From Pseudovibrio sp. Ad37 (GTDB taxonomy: Bacteria > Pseudomonadota > Alphaproteobacteria > Rhizobiales > Stappiaceae): a stretch of 64,000 nucleotides of DNA. A model generated the notes under the pieces. It was not told the DNA's origin. It made no database searches and saw only the letters and a program-made list of their open reading frames with translations. Both the position numbers and the translations under genes were made by a program. The stretch's first letter is position 1, and every line of letters starts with the position of its first letter. This document shows positions 45,546 through 55,586 of this stretch, one piece after another. The stretch spans positions 1 through 64,000 of the forward strand of contig NZ_LMCF01000012.1 of the NCBI RefSeq assembly GCF_001623075.1. Direction: 5' to 3'.

Positions 45546-47129
45546 ATGATCGCAAATATTGTGCCATTTATGCGTCTGGTTTTCGCGGGTTATGTTATGG
45601 CCCGCGAAGGTGTGTTCGGACTCGTTTCTCTGCCAGATCTCCCTCCCGGACCGCGCTTGGCTATTAGCGTCGCACGTATGGTTGAGCGCCGCGGCATTGA
45701 GAAAAAAGACGCAGCAGCACGCCTCACAGATGCGCTGAACCGCCTTGGTCCCTCCTACATTAAGTTGGGGCAGTTTCTTGCGACACGCCCGGATGTGGTT
45801 GGTAAGGAAGCCGCAAAGGAGCTGTCTGCACTTCAGGACAATGTTCCGCCATTTCTAACGCAGTACGCACGCAAAACAGTCGAAGAACAGCTCGGTAAAA
45901 CAGTCGAAGATCACTTTGAAGAGTTTGGTGAACCAGTCGCTGCTGCATCGATTGCACAGGTACACCCTGCGTACTTCCGAAACCGCGATGGCGAACTGGA
46001 AAAAGTAGCCGTTAAAGTACTGCGTCCGGGGGTTGAGCGCGGGTTTAAGCGCGACCTGAAGAGCTTTTACCTTGCTGCGCGTCTTGCAGAGCGCTTTAGT
46101 CCTGCAAGCCGTCGCCTTCGTCCTCTCATGATGGTTGAGACGTATGAGCACGCTGTCATTTTGGAAATGGACCTGCGCATGGAAGCCGCAGCTCTCTCTG
46201 AAATGGGTGAAAACAGCAAGGAAGATAAAGATTTTCGCGTTCCCAGTGTGGATTGGCCACGGACCTCTCGTTCCGTACTCACCATGGAATGGATTGACGG
46301 TGTAAAGCTTTCCAATCTTGAAGGTATCGAGGAAGCAGGTCATGACCTGGCGGAGCTGGGCAATAATGTGATCCAGACTTTCTTGCGCCATGCCGTACGT
46401 GACGGTTTTTTCCACGCGGATATGCATCAAGGCAATCTCTTCATTGAACCGGACGGGACACTGGTCGCAGTCGATTTAGGGATCACAGGACGTCTGGGAC
46501 TGTCTGAACGTCGTTTTCTGGCAGAAATTCTCTATGGCTTCATAACTCGCAATTACCTGCGAGTTGCCGAAGTTCATTTTGAAGCTGGGTATGTGCCTGC
46601 CGATCAGGACGTGAATATATTCGCGCAAGCAATTCGGGCGATTGGTGAGCCGATCCATGGGCATGATGCCAGTGAAATCTCAATGGCGCGTTTGCTGACA
46701 CAGCTGTTTGAAGTGACCGAGATGTTCAACATGCACACTCAGCCTCAGTTGATCTTACTGCAGAAAAATATGGTTCTGGCAGAAGGTGTAGCCCGCTCGC
46801 TGAACCCACATCTGGATATGTGGAATACGGCTGATCCTGTTGTAACCGGTTGGATTCAGAGAAATCTTGGCCCTATGGGACGCATCACAGACCTAGCAAC
46901 AGGCGTGACTGTTTTGGGGCGTCTGGCAAGTGATTTACCGATTATTGCTGACCGTGCGAGCAAGTTTTCCAATCAGCTGGAAGCGATGGCAAACAACGGC
47001 CTGAGATTCGATGAGGCAACCGCAGATGCGATTGGTAAATCGGAAGCGAAGCATAGCCGTTCTGGACGTGTCGCACTTTGGGTCATAGCAATCGCTCTTT
47101 CAGCAATTGCTTACGGCATCTATCTCTAA
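45546..47129 (+). CDS. ubiB: Ubiquinone biosynthesis atypical kinase/ATPase UbiB
   Basis: 527 residues of the ABC1/ADCK family. The N-terminal KxGQ motif is visible as YIKLGQFLATRPD, followed by the Ala-rich loop AAASIAQVH, the invariant Lys in VAVKVLRPG, HADMHQGNLF (catalytic-type loop) and VDLGITGRL. A C-terminal hydrophobic segment (last 20 residues) anchors it to the membrane. UbiB supports ubiquinone synthesis, probably by handling hydrophobic intermediates. It follows ubiE directly. Confidence 0.95.
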   Translation: MIANIVPFMRLVFAGYVMAREGVFGLVSLPDLPPGPRLAISVARMVERRGIEKKDAAARLTDALNRLGPSYIKLGQFLATRPDVVGKEAAKELSALQDNVPPFLTQYARKTVEEQLGKTVEDHFEEFGEPVAAASIAQVHPAYFRNRDGELEKVAVKVLRPGVERGFKRDLKSFYLAARLAERFSPASRRLRPLMMVETYEHAVILEMDLRMEAAALSEMGENSKEDKDFRVPSVDWPRTSRSVLTMEWIDGVKLSNLEGIEEAGHDLAELGNNVIQTFLRHAVRDGFFHADMHQGNLFIEPDGTLVAVDLGITGRLGLSERRFLAEILYGFITRNYLRVAEVHFEAGYVPADQDVNIFAQAIRAIGEPIHGHDASEISMARLLTQLFEVTEMFNMHTQPQLILLQKNMVLAEGVARSLNPHLDMWNTADPVVTGWIQRNLGPMGRITDLATGVTVLGRLASDLPIIADRASKFSNQLEAMANNGLRFDEATADAIGKSEAKHSRSGRVALWVIAIALSAIAYGIYL

Positions 47130-47151
47130 GATATTCTGAGTTGAAACTATG

Positions 47152-47182
47152 AAAAACGGGAGTTGTTACGCTCCCGTTTTTT
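47152..47182 (+). terminator. Terminator of ubiE-ubiB
   Basis: AAAAACGGGAG (47152-47162) pairs with CTCCCGTTTTT (47171-47181) across an eight-base loop and ends in a T-run. It lies 23 bases after the ubiB stop. Confidence 0.92.
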
Positions 47183-47428
47183 ATTGGTTAGCCGGATACA
47201 GCTGAAAATTCTAGAAATAATTGGATCATACTAAGTTACTGCATAAAATTATCTAAGTTTTATATAGTCATTGCAATTGATGATATGAATTGTAGGCGGG
47301 TTGTTGCTCACTAAAACGTGCTAAAAGCAAGGTAGCTTAAGAGAAGTATTTGAGATTTCTAAGGGTCTACTCAAAACCTTCAGAGAGTGCTCAAAGCAAT
47401 TGTAAACTATCTTCCTGGAGGTGCCGCT

Positions 47429-48091
47429 GTGCCAGACAGTTCTGAATTGGGGACCCGTGAACGGTTACTTGATGCAGCAGAACGCTTGCTCGCTGAACAT
47501 GGTCTTGCGGAAACTTCTGTAAGAATGATCACCGAAAAAGCCGACGCTAATGTTGCAGCAGTCAACTATCACTTTGGCAGCAAAGATGATCTTGTCAGAG
47601 CGGTCTTTATGCGCCGCCTTCGCGAAATTGACGATATGCGCATGCAGCGTCTGGATGCGCTGGAAGTTGGCGCGCGCGAGCCCGACCTGGAAGAGATAAC
47701 CCGCGCATTCATGGAGCCCTTGATTGTACAAGGGATCTCAAGAGATACTGGAAAGCTGGTTCCGTTTGTTGTTCTCATTCGTCAGGTTTTCTCCGACCCA
47801 GAGTCCGGCCAGAAGATCATGCACTCATGGGAGCCACCAAGAATTATCCTTCGTATCACGAAGGCTCTGGCGAAAGCCACCAAGAGCGACATTCCAACGG
47901 GCCCTCGTGCTCAGTTGCTGATGATGCTCATGCACAGCGCAACGTTAGAGGCGCTTTACGTTGTGACTGGGGCTTCCAAAGGCCCTTACGATGAAGAAAT
48001 GGATCAGGACGAGATAGTCGAAGGCACTATTCGTTTCGTGTCCAGCGGCATTCGTGCCTTCTTTATGGCTGGCGCGCTCGAAGAGGCCTGA
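47429..48091 (+). CDS. TetR-family transcriptional regulator
   Basis: 220 residues from the GTG at 47429, supported by GGAGG nine bases upstream; a GTG at 47387 lacks such a site. The helix-turn-helix region is TSVRMITEKADANVAAVNYHFGSKDDL. The C-terminal half is a CecR-like ligand domain with long helices. The target is unknown. It converges on the AlkB-like gene with only eight bases between stops. About 300 AT-rich bases lie upstream, presumably with its own operator. Confidence 0.88.
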   Translation: MPDSSELGTRERLLDAAERLLAEHGLAETSVRMITEKADANVAAVNYHFGSKDDLVRAVFMRRLREIDDMRMQRLDALEVGAREPDLEEITRAFMEPLIVQGISRDTGKLVPFVVLIRQVFSDPESGQKIMHSWEPPRIILRITKALAKATKSDIPTGPRAQLLMMLMHSATLEALYVVTGASKGPYDEEMDQDEIVEGTIRFVSSGIRAFFMAGALEEA

Positions 48092-48099
48092 TACTCTGA

Positions 48100-48720
48100 C
48101 TAAAATGGCGAGATGCGGCGGAGAGTCAGATTCAGTCTGCCTCCGTCCTTAAGGAGGCTCGAACTCCCGCCAAGAATACGGTCAATGCCGTGGTAGCAAA
48201 GCCGCGACTCTCCTCCGAGTACAACAACGTCTCCTGAATTAAGCTTGAGTGATTGCGTCGGGCCTCCGCGTTTCACACCGCCGAGCCGAAAAATTGCTGT
48301 GTCTCCGAGACTAACCGAAACAACAGGGGCTTCAAATGTCTTTTCGTCCCTGTCTTGATGCATGCCCATTTTAGCTGTTGAAGCATAGTAGTTCACGAGG
48401 CAGGCTTCTGGCGCTGCCGAGCAGTCACCAACCTTGTTCCAAAGATCCTGCAGGACCTCAGGGATATCAGGCCAAGCCTGGCCGCTCTCAGGATGTAGAG
48501 GTTGGTAGCGATAGCCACCCTTGTCAGACACCCATCCCAATGCACCAAGATTGCTCATCCGAACAGAAAATGGTTTTCCTGTCCGCGGCATCACGGGAGT
48601 GAACAACGGAGCTTCTTTGACGAGATATCTGAGCGTATCGACAAGTTCCTTCTGCTCCTCAGAAGAGAAGTATCCGGGCAGGTACTTGAAATCTTTAGGA
48701 AAGTCATAGCTTATTTGCAT
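48100..48720 (-). CDS. AlkB-like 2-oxoglutarate/Fe(II)-dependent dioxygenase
   Basis: 206 residues from the ATG at 48720 (GAGG-type site upstream); the longer frame adds an unsupported leader. Iron ligands are H and D of MHQDRD near 121-123 and the distal His in LCYHGIDRI near 176. The 2-oxoglutarate-binding Arg pair is in GRLNLTLRR. A nucleotide-recognition lid and NYYASTAKMGMH are typical of AlkB. It should demethylate 1-methyladenine and 3-methylcytosine in DNA or RNA. No ada or alkA gene is adjacent. Confidence 0.92.
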   Translation of the reverse strand: MQISYDFPKDFKYLPGYFSSEEQKELVDTLRYLVKEAPLFTPVMPRTGKPFSVRMSNLGALGWVSDKGGYRYQPLHPESGQAWPDIPEVLQDLWNKVGDCSAAPEACLVNYYASTAKMGMHQDRDEKTFEAPVVSVSLGDTAIFRLGGVKRGGPTQSLKLNSGDVVVLGGESRLCYHGIDRILGGSSSLLKDGGRLNLTLRRISPF

Positions 48721-48855
48721 CTCAAGACCTCTTCTAATCTGGACATATTTGCTGAAAAGACCGCTTACAAAAACGGAAAATTTGGAGAGATTTGCCGAAA
48801 GTGAATTTAACCCATAATCTTCAAAATAACGGCTCCCAGTTAAGGAGATCCACAA

Positions 48856-50349
48856 ATGCACCCTCTTTCTACGTTACTTTCGACTGTACTAAATATTTTT
48901 GCAGCGTTTGTTTCACTCCTGATCTTGATCGCACTTATTACCGCTATCGTTCTTTATGTTGTTGATCGACGCCAACACAAAGATGCCATTCGGCATAACT
49001 TCCCTGTCGTGGGTCGATTCCGAGCGCTCTTCTCGCATTTAGGTGAGTTTTTCCGTCAGTACTTCTTCGCTATGGATCGGGAGGAAATGCCGTTCAACCG
49101 GGCAGAGCGAACCTGGGTGGATCATGCTTCCAAGGCAGAAGGTAATACAATGGCGTTCGGGTCCACAAAAAACCTCAACTTACCCGGAACGGCACTGTTC
49201 GTGAATGCCCCCTTCGCAAAATTGGAGAAGGAAATCGATGAGCCTGAGCCGCTTCTCATCGGTCCTTACGTCGAAAATCCCTATGTGCCTCCCAGTTACT
49301 TTAACATCTCTGGCATGAGTTACGGCGCCATTTCCCGACCTGCGGTCCTCGCTCTTTCACGAGGTGCGAAGATGGCAAAGTGCTGGATGAATACTGGAGA
49401 AGGTGGCTTATCTCCGTACCATTTAGAAGGTGGTGCTGACATTGTCTTTCAAATGGGGACAGCAAAAAATGGTTGCCGGAATGATGACTCCACGCTCAAT
49501 GAAGACAAGCTGAAAAAAATAACGGACAACGCTCAGGTCAAATTGGTCGAGATCAAACTCGCTCAAGGCGCAAAACCCGGAAAAGGTGGTCTCTTGCCTG
49601 GTGGAAAGGTGACACCTGAGATCGCAGAAATTCGTGGGCTCAAAGTCGGGCAACCATCTCACGCTCCAAATCGTCATCCTGAGATCAGCAATACGGGTGA
49701 GCTCTTAGACTTCATCAGCCGCGTCCGCAGCATTGCCAAGAAGCCTGTAGGTTTCAAGACAGTGATCGGCTCAAGCGCTTGGGTGGAAGAGCTCTGTCGT
49801 GAAATCAACCATCGTGGGATCGAGCATGCACCTGACTTTATCACCATCGATTCGGCAGATGGTGGTACGGGTGCAGCGCCAATGCCTCTCATGGACAACG
49901 TAGGTCTAAGGATCTCTGAGGCACTTCCAATTGTCGATCATGTCTTGCGAAAGCATGATCTGCGTGACCGTATCCGTATCATTGTTTCTGGAAAGCGAAT
50001 TATCCCGTCCGCCGTTGCCCTAGTGTTATGTTCAGGGGCTGATTTTGTAGTAACTGCTAGGGGCTTCATGTTCGCACTGGGCTGTATCCAAGCAATGCGG
50101 TGTAACAAAAATACCTGTCCGACAGGTATCACCACCCATAATAAAGCACTTCAGACTGGTCTTGACCCAACAGAAAAGAGCCACCGAGTCGCTGCTTATT
50201 GTCATAGCGTGCGGATGGAGGTTGATATGATTGCTCATGCATGTGGGGTCGATGCTGCAAGGCAGCTTTCACGAGAGCACGTGCGCATCGTCCAGGAAAG
50301 TGGACACTCCGTCTCTCTTGAAGAGCTCTATCCACAAACACCCTCTTAG
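48856..50349 (+). CDS. FMN-binding glutamate-synthase-like protein, membrane anchored
   Basis: 497 residues. An N-terminal transmembrane helix (about 12-38) is followed by an FMN-binding TIM barrel like the central part of GltB: NISGMSYGAISRPAVLALS, MNTGEGGLS, KPGKGGLLPGGKV and DSADGGTGAAPMPLMD. The Cys motif CIQAMRCNKNTCPTGI matches the 3Fe-4S site of glutamate synthase. The amidotransferase domain is missing, so it cannot use glutamine by itself. Such stand-alone proteins are widespread and their reaction is unsettled. It is divergent from the AlkB-like gene and has a GGAG ribosome binding site. Confidence 0.9.
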   Translation: MHPLSTLLSTVLNIFAAFVSLLILIALITAIVLYVVDRRQHKDAIRHNFPVVGRFRALFSHLGEFFRQYFFAMDREEMPFNRAERTWVDHASKAEGNTMAFGSTKNLNLPGTALFVNAPFAKLEKEIDEPEPLLIGPYVENPYVPPSYFNISGMSYGAISRPAVLALSRGAKMAKCWMNTGEGGLSPYHLEGGADIVFQMGTAKNGCRNDDSTLNEDKLKKITDNAQVKLVEIKLAQGAKPGKGGLLPGGKVTPEIAEIRGLKVGQPSHAPNRHPEISNTGELLDFISRVRSIAKKPVGFKTVIGSSAWVEELCREINHRGIEHAPDFITIDSADGGTGAAPMPLMDNVGLRISEALPIVDHVLRKHDLRDRIRIIVSGKRIIPSAVALVLCSGADFVVTARGFMFALGCIQAMRCNKNTCPTGITTHNKALQTGLDPTEKSHRVAAYCHSVRMEVDMIAHACGVDAARQLSREHVRIVQESGHSVSLEELYPQTPS

Positions 50350-50471
50350 AAATGAGGGTTACGCAGAAAACCGGGATGCAATGGAGGTGTTTTCTGTGGT
50401 TTTCCAAAGAAAAGTTCAATTTCTTAACTCAGAAAATGGCTTCGGGTAGATCTTGTGTCGATATATCGGGT

Positions 50472-50507
50472 CCTGTCCCTTGCAGGGGCAGGGGACCCCT
50501 CTTATAT
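50472..50507 (+). promoter_or_regulatory. Candidate dnaK heat-shock promoter with overlapping dyad
   Basis: CTTGCA (50479-50484) is followed after 17 bases by TTATAT (50502-50507), a fair match to an alphaproteobacterial RpoH- or RpoD-type promoter. The -35 element lies in the loop of a dyad, CCTGTCCC (50472-50479) against GGGGCAGG (50485-50492). It is about 135 bases upstream of the dnaK ATG. No CIRCE element was seen. Confidence 0.4.
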
Positions 50508-50642
50508 AGCCAATTGAAGTTTTCTTGCGTGTTTGCGACAACTCACGCAAGTGCAATGTATTGGGGACCGGTCGGATGCTGATCCGACATTATCCGAAGG
50601 CCTTTGGGGTTCGGGCGGTCTGCCGAAAGGAGAGTTAAAAAC

Positions 50643-52559
50643 ATGGCAAAGGTCATCGGTATCGACCTCGGCACGACAAATTCGTGCGTATCTGTAATGG
50701 ACGGCAAGGACGCCAAAGTAATCGAGAACGCAGAAGGTGCGCGTACTACCCCTTCTATGGTTGCGTTTTCTGACGATGGTGAGAAGCTTGTAGGTCAGCC
50801 AGCGAAACGCCAGGCTGTAACCAACCCAACAGACACCCTGTTTGCTGTTAAGCGTCTCATTGGTCGTCGCTTTGATGATCCAACAGTCGCAAAAGACAAA
50901 AAGCTGGTTCCATACGAGATTGTTGAAGCTGACAACGGCGACGCATGGGTAGAGGCTGAAGGTGAAAAGTACTCCCCATCTCAGGTTTCCGCGTTCATTC
51001 TGCAAAAGATGAAAGAAACCGCTGAGAGCTTCTTGGGTGAGACTGTTACTCAGGCTGTTATCACGGTACCTGCATACTTCAACGATGCTCAGCGTCAGGC
51101 AACTAAAGATGCTGGTAAGATCGCTGGTCTTGAAGTTCTGCGTATCATCAACGAACCAACCGCCGCTGCTCTTGCATACGGCATGGACAAGAACGACGGT
51201 AAAACCATTGCGGTTTACGATCTTGGCGGCGGTACCTTCGACGTTTCCGTACTGGAAATCGGCGATGGCGTATTTGAAGTGAAGTCCACCAACGGTGACA
51301 CCTTCCTCGGTGGTGAAGATTTTGACATGCGTCTGGTTGACTACCTTGCGAGTGAGTTCAAAAAAGAGCAGGGCATCGACCTTAAGAACGACAAGCTCGC
51401 ATTGCAGCGCTTGAAAGAAGCAGCTGAAAAAGCAAAAATTGAGCTGTCCTCCGCATCCCAGACCGAAATCAACCTGCCGTTCATCACAGCAGATGCTTCT
51501 GGTCCTAAGCACCTTACCCTTAAACTGACCCGCGCTAAGTTTGAGCAACTCGTTGACGATCTGGTTCAGCGTACTGTTGCTCCAATGAAAGCGGCTCTTA
51601 AAGACGCAGGCCTTGCAGCTGGTGAACTCGACGAGGTTGTTCTCGTCGGTGGCATGACTCGCATGCCTAAGGTTCAGGAAATTGTTAAGCAATTCTTCGG
51701 CAAAGAACCTCATAAGGGCGTAAACCCTGATGAAGTTGTTGCGATGGGTGCAGCAATTCAGGCTGGCGTTCTGCAGGGTGATGTTAAAGACGTTCTGCTT
51801 CTCGACGTTACTCCGCTGTCCCTCGGCATCGAAACTCTTGGTGGCGTGTTTACACGTCTGATCGACCGTAACACCACAATCCCAACCAAGAAGGGCCAGG
51901 TGTTCTCTACAGCAGAAGACAATCAGACTGCAGTGACCATCCGTGTCTTCCAGGGCGAGCGTGAAATGGCTGCGGACAACAAGATCCTCGGTCAGTTCGA
52001 TCTGGTTGGCATCCCACCAGCACCTCGCGGCGTCCCACAGGTTGAAGTAGCCTTTGATATTGATGCCAACGGTATCGTGAACGTGTCTGCAACCGATAAA
52101 GGCACAGGTAAAGAGCAGCAGATCCGTATTCAGGCATCTGGTGGTCTGTCCGACGCTGACATCGAGCAGATGGTGAAAGACGCAGAATCTCACGCTGAAG
52201 ACGATAAGAAGCGTAAGGATCTGGTTGAAGCCAAAAACCAGGGTGAAGCACTTCACCATTCAACAGAGAAATCCGTCAAAGAGTACGGCGATAAGGTTTC
52301 AGACGAAGACAAGTCTGCAATTGAAGGCGCTTTGGCTGCATTGAAAGTGTCTCTGGAAGGTGAAGATCTGGAAGATATCACTGCGAAAACCCAGTCTCTT
52401 GCAGAAGTTTCCATGAAACTTGGCGAAGCTATGTACAAGGACGCTCAGGCAGAAGAAGCCGGAGAGGGGGCTGAAGACGATGGTGAGCCAAAGCCAGTTG
52501 ACGATGTGGTTGACGCAGACTTCGAAGAAGTTCGCGACGACGACAAAAAGTCCAGCTAA
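50643..52559 (+). CDS. dnaK: Chaperone protein DnaK (Hsp70)
   Basis: 638 residues, standard length, starting [16 protein letters not shown] with an AAGGAGAG ribosome binding site. The ATPase domain has the phosphate loops ([26 protein letters not shown]) and [14 protein letters not shown]. The substrate-binding domain begins after [16 protein letters not shown], and the acidic C-terminal EEVRDDDKK end is typical. It folds proteins with DnaJ and GrpE; grpE is not in this window. dnaJ follows after 353 bases, with a hairpin between, so the two are probably expressed at different levels. Confidence 0.98.
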   Translation: MAKVIGIDLGTTNSCVSVMDGKDAKVIENAEGARTTPSMVAFSDDGEKLVGQPAKRQAVTNPTDTLFAVKRLIGRRFDDPTVAKDKKLVPYEIVEADNGDAWVEAEGEKYSPSQVSAFILQKMKETAESFLGETVTQAVITVPAYFNDAQRQATKDAGKIAGLEVLRIINEPTAAALAYGMDKNDGKTIAVYDLGGGTFDVSVLEIGDGVFEVKSTNGDTFLGGEDFDMRLVDYLASEFKKEQGIDLKNDKLALQRLKEAAEKAKIELSSASQTEINLPFITADASGPKHLTLKLTRAKFEQLVDDLVQRTVAPMKAALKDAGLAAGELDEVVLVGGMTRMPKVQEIVKQFFGKEPHKGVNPDEVVAMGAAIQAGVLQGDVKDVLLLDVTPLSLGIETLGGVFTRLIDRNTTIPTKKGQVFSTAEDNQTAVTIRVFQGEREMAADNKILGQFDLVGIPPAPRGVPQVEVAFDIDANGIVNVSATDKGTGKEQQIRIQASGGLSDADIEQMVKDAESHAEDDKKRKDLVEAKNQGEALHHSTEKSVKEYGDKVSDEDKSAIEGALAALKVSLEGEDLEDITAKTQSLAEVSMKLGEAMYKDAQAEEAGEGAEDDGEPKPVDDVVDADFEEVRDDDKKSS

Positions 52560-52570
52560 CTAATACTTTT

Positions 52571-52607
52571 ACCTCGCAAGCTCCTATGGGCTTGCGAGGT
52601 AAACTTT
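52571..52607 (+). terminator. Hairpin after dnaK
   Basis: ACCTCGCAAGC (52571-52581) pairs perfectly with GCTTGCGAGGT (52590-52600), followed by AAACTTT. It lies 11 bases after the dnaK stop and probably ends most dnaK transcription before dnaJ. Confidence 0.8.
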
Positions 52608-52912
52608 ATTCAAGTATTTCCCGACTGTATGGAAGATTTTAGTCGAAGAGAACCTTTTGGGTGCAATTGCATTTGAGAGAGCTGCTTCCTACATATGGGT
52701 AGTTGGTAATGTGTGCGCTGCGCTTAAAGCTGCACCTCAATCACCGACTGAACAGTAAACAGTTTTGTTTTGAAGATGAGTGCAGTTCACGAGTGAGTTC
52801 GTTGCGAAGCAAGAATTAAACTCGACTGCCCACAGTGACCTCAGACTGAGCTGATGTTCTCCTGAGGCTTCAAAACGCAGATAGACATCACGTCTTTGGA
52901 GCTTATTTCATA
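52608..52912. other. dnaK-dnaJ intergenic region
   Basis: About 305 bases with no supported gene. It presumably carries a separate dnaJ promoter, but I could not pick -35 and -10 boxes with confidence. The dnaJ ribosome binding site is weak. Confidence 0.5.
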
Positions 52913-54040
52913 ATGTCTAAACGCGACTACTATGAGGTGCTGGGGGTAGCACGGGAGGTCGACGAAAAGGCACTTAAGAGCGCTTATCGCAAACTCGCGA
53001 TGAAATTCCATCCTGACCGAAACCCTGGTAATGATGAAGCGGAAGCAAACTTTAAGGAAGTAAGCGAAGCTTACGAAACCCTGAAAGACCCGCAAAAGCG
53101 CGCTGCCTACGATCGATTTGGCCATGCAGCCTTTGAAAACGGCGGCTTTGGTGGTGGCGGTGGAGCAGGTCCAGGCGACTTTGCTTCCTCCATGGCAGAC
53201 ATCTTCGATGAGTTCTTTGGCGGCGGTGGTAGCCGTCGTGGTTCTGGCCGTGAACGTGGCGCAGATCTACGCTACAACTTGGAAGTCTCTCTTGAAGAAG
53301 CTTACGAAGGTAAGTCCGTCGAGATCGAGGTTCCAACCTCAGTAACATGTGAGCCGTGCAGTGGCTCCGGTGCAAAGTCCGGAACTCGTCCGTCCACCTG
53401 TCCAACCTGTGGCGGTGCTGGGCGTGTCAGAGCGGCTCAGGGCTTCTTCACCATGGAACGCACTTGTCCGACTTGTCAGGGTCGTGGCGAGATCATTACA
53501 GATCCATGTGACAGCTGTGGCGGTACTGGCCGGACAACGAAAGAGCGCACGCTCTCCGTGAATATTCCGTCAGGCATCGAAGATGGCACCCGTATTCGCT
53601 TGTCAGGCGAAGGTGAAGCCGGTGCTCGCGGTGGTCCCGCAGGCGATCTTTACATCTTCCTGTCCATTCGTCCGCATGAGTTCTTCCAGCGTGACGGTGC
53701 TGACATCTTCTGCCGCGTGCCGATTTCAATGACAACTGCCGCTCTGGGTGGTCAATTCGAAGTTCCGGCTTTGGATGGCAATACAGCACGCGTGAAAGTT
53801 CCTGAGAGCACTCAGACCGGAAAGCAGTTTAGACTGCGCGGTAAAGGCATGCCGATTATGCGGTCAAGCCAGAAGGGCGACATGTATATTCAGGTTGCCG
53901 TGGAGACTCCAGCAAATCTTACGAAGAGGCAGAAAGAGCTTCTTTCAGAATTTGAAGGTGAATCCTCTGGAGAAAATCATCCGGAATCTACGGGATTTTT
54001 TGCAAAGGCAAAAGATTTTTTGGAGAATTTCAAGGCATAG
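52913..54040 (+). CDS. dnaJ: Chaperone protein DnaJ (Hsp40)
   Basis: 375 residues, standard type I DnaJ. The J-domain has the HPD motif at 33-35 (KFHPDRNPG). A Gly/Phe-rich region lies near 75-110. Four CxxCxGxG-type zinc repeats ([32 protein letters not shown]) fall between about 145 and 215, followed by the C-terminal substrate domains. It stimulates DnaK ATPase and delivers substrates. The pmtA-like gene follows, a common alphaproteobacterial neighbourhood. Confidence 0.98.
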   Translation: MSKRDYYEVLGVAREVDEKALKSAYRKLAMKFHPDRNPGNDEAEANFKEVSEAYETLKDPQKRAAYDRFGHAAFENGGFGGGGGAGPGDFASSMADIFDEFFGGGGSRRGSGRERGADLRYNLEVSLEEAYEGKSVEIEVPTSVTCEPCSGSGAKSGTRPSTCPTCGGAGRVRAAQGFFTMERTCPTCQGRGEIITDPCDSCGGTGRTTKERTLSVNIPSGIEDGTRIRLSGEGEAGARGGPAGDLYIFLSIRPHEFFQRDGADIFCRVPISMTTAALGGQFEVPALDGNTARVKVPESTQTGKQFRLRGKGMPIMRSSQKGDMYIQVAVETPANLTKRQKELLSEFEGESSGENHPESTGFFAKAKDFLENFKA

Positions 54041-54106
54041 CTCTTTAAATTGCCACCAATCAGTAATATCTCAATAGTACCCTTTGTTGATGCTACGGAG
54101 AGTTGA

Positions 54107-54712
54107 ATGTTTCACGAAACGAGGTCACGGGCAGAAAATGCCTTGAACAAATTTCGTGAGCCTTCCAAATTTCTTCGGGCGTGGGTGGAAGCACCACTCA
54201 CGACCGGAGCGGTTGCCCCATCAGGCCCTGTTCTCGCTCAGAGAATGGCAGAATTTGTACCCGTTCAGTCGAATAATCCGGTTTTAGAGTTGGGACCTGG
54301 CACAGGCCCGGTTACAAAAGCTATTCTGGAAGCAGGTATCTCAAAAGATCGCCTTACCTGTTTGGAGTACAGCACAGACTTTTGCGAGCATCTCAGTGAC
54401 AAATTTGAAGGATTGAACGTGGTTCAAGGTGATGCTTACAACATGCGTCCCAGCCTTGAGCATATTGCCCCAAACTCGCTGTGCGCTGTGGTTTCGAGCT
54501 TGCCGCTTGTGTCCAGGCCGATGGAATTTCGTTTGAAGTGCATTCGTGATGCCTTCGCTCTTATGAGACCTGGTGCTCCTTTTATTCAGTTCTCATATTC
54601 TCTAGCGTCTCCGGTATCTCTGAAATCCAAAATGTTCAGTTGGTCGAAAACCGGATGGATCGTGAAGAATATTCCTCCAGCTCGTGTCTGGATATTCCGA
54701 AAGCCCTTTTGA
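54107..54712 (+). CDS. pmtA: PmtA-like phospholipid N-methyltransferase
   Basis: 201 residues, class I SAM methyltransferase. FLRAWVEAPLTTGAVAPSG at the N-terminus (amphipathic membrane-binding segment) and the SAM motif VLELGPGTGPVTKAIL are characteristic of rhizobial-type PmtA. PmtA methylates phosphatidylethanolamine to phosphatidylcholine at the inner membrane. A ribosome binding site GGAGAG precedes the ATG. The position just after dnaJ supports the call. An alternative is a closely related rRNA-adenine-type methyltransferase paralogue, less likely. Confidence 0.82.
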   Translation: MFHETRSRAENALNKFREPSKFLRAWVEAPLTTGAVAPSGPVLAQRMAEFVPVQSNNPVLELGPGTGPVTKAILEAGISKDRLTCLEYSTDFCEHLSDKFEGLNVVQGDAYNMRPSLEHIAPNSLCAVVSSLPLVSRPMEFRLKCIRDAFALMRPGAPFIQFSYSLASPVSLKSKMFSWSKTGWIVKNIPPARVWIFRKPF

Positions 54713-54871
54713 TTTCTCAAAGACAGGCGTTTAGCGGCCAGTCACTTAAAAACACATATCTTCCATAAACCTTACGCTCGGGCAGTATGAGGTACTCTGC
54801 GTGCCGACTTTACCTGAGATCATGCAGCTCTTGGACAAGAGAATGCAGAGCCATGTCGTGAGGATAACCCT

Positions 54872-55462
54872 ATGAAGCCAAAGATACTCGTTTTTTCAGG
54901 TTCAACCCGCAAAGGGTCCTACAATAAAATGTTGGCAGAGCTGATGGCGAAACACCTGACGATTGCCAATGCAGAAGTAACCACAATCAGCCTTGCCGAC
55001 TATCCTCTGCCTATTTACGATGGTGACCTGGAAGATGATACGGGTATCCCTGAGAACGCATTCAAGCTCAGGAAGCTCATTGAGGCCCATCATGGGATCT
55101 TCATAGCCAGCCCGGAATACAACTCCTCAATCACCCCATTGCTGAAGAATACATTGGACTGGATCAGTCGCATCCAGTTGCCAGAGGAAGAACCGCTTCA
55201 GCTCTTCCACAAGTCGATATATGCTGTCGGCGGGGCTTCTCCCGGTGCGCATGGCTCTTTGAGAGGCCTCATGCACCTGAGAACGATCATGGAAGTGTCT
55301 TTAGGATGCCTTGTACTGCCAGAAATGGTCTCTATTAATTTTGCGGGCAAGTCCTTTGATGAAAATGGCGACCTCACAAAAGACCATCAGATCAAGCGAT
55401 TGCATAAGCTTGTTGACCGCTTCGTCAGTGAGGCAAGTCACGTAAAGCTACAGGATAACTGA
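54872..55462 (+). CDS. NADPH-dependent FMN reductase
   Basis: 196 residues with a flavodoxin-like fold. The phosphate-binding loop FSGSTRKGSYN is at 9-19 and the FMN-contact segment SPEYNSSITPLLKNTLDWIS is near 88-108. Members reduce FMN, quinones or azo dyes with NAD(P)H. A GAGGAT ribosome binding site lies just upstream. It stands between pmtA and hslV; no operon partner is obvious. Confidence 0.9.
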   Translation: MKPKILVFSGSTRKGSYNKMLAELMAKHLTIANAEVTTISLADYPLPIYDGDLEDDTGIPENAFKLRKLIEAHHGIFIASPEYNSSITPLLKNTLDWISRIQLPEEEPLQLFHKSIYAVGGASPGAHGSLRGLMHLRTIMEVSLGCLVLPEMVSINFAGKSFDENGDLTKDHQIKRLHKLVDRFVSEASHVKLQDN

Positions 55463-55472
55463 GTTTTTTTGG

Positions 55473-55497
55473 CTTGCCGCATTGGCAATGCGGCAAG
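55473..55497. repeat. Perfect inverted repeat upstream of hslV
   Basis: CTTGCCGCATT (55473-55483) pairs with AATGCGGCAAG (55487-55497) around GGC. A T-run precedes it rather than follows it, so it is not a normal terminator for the rightward gene. It lies about 90 bases before hslV and begins with CTTG, so an operator or a heat-shock promoter part is possible. Confidence 0.55.
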
Positions 55498-55586
55498 GAC
55501 TACATACATAATACCGCAGACACAAATTTGAAATTGAGTTGCGCGGGAGTTTGCTCCGTTGCCGATAGAACTCTGGAGAAAAATGA

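Noticed and set aside
50502-52259. 585-residue open frame antisense to dnaK
   Set aside because: Long open antisense frames are common opposite highly codon-biased dnaK genes. The translation is Cys/Phe-rich without domains.
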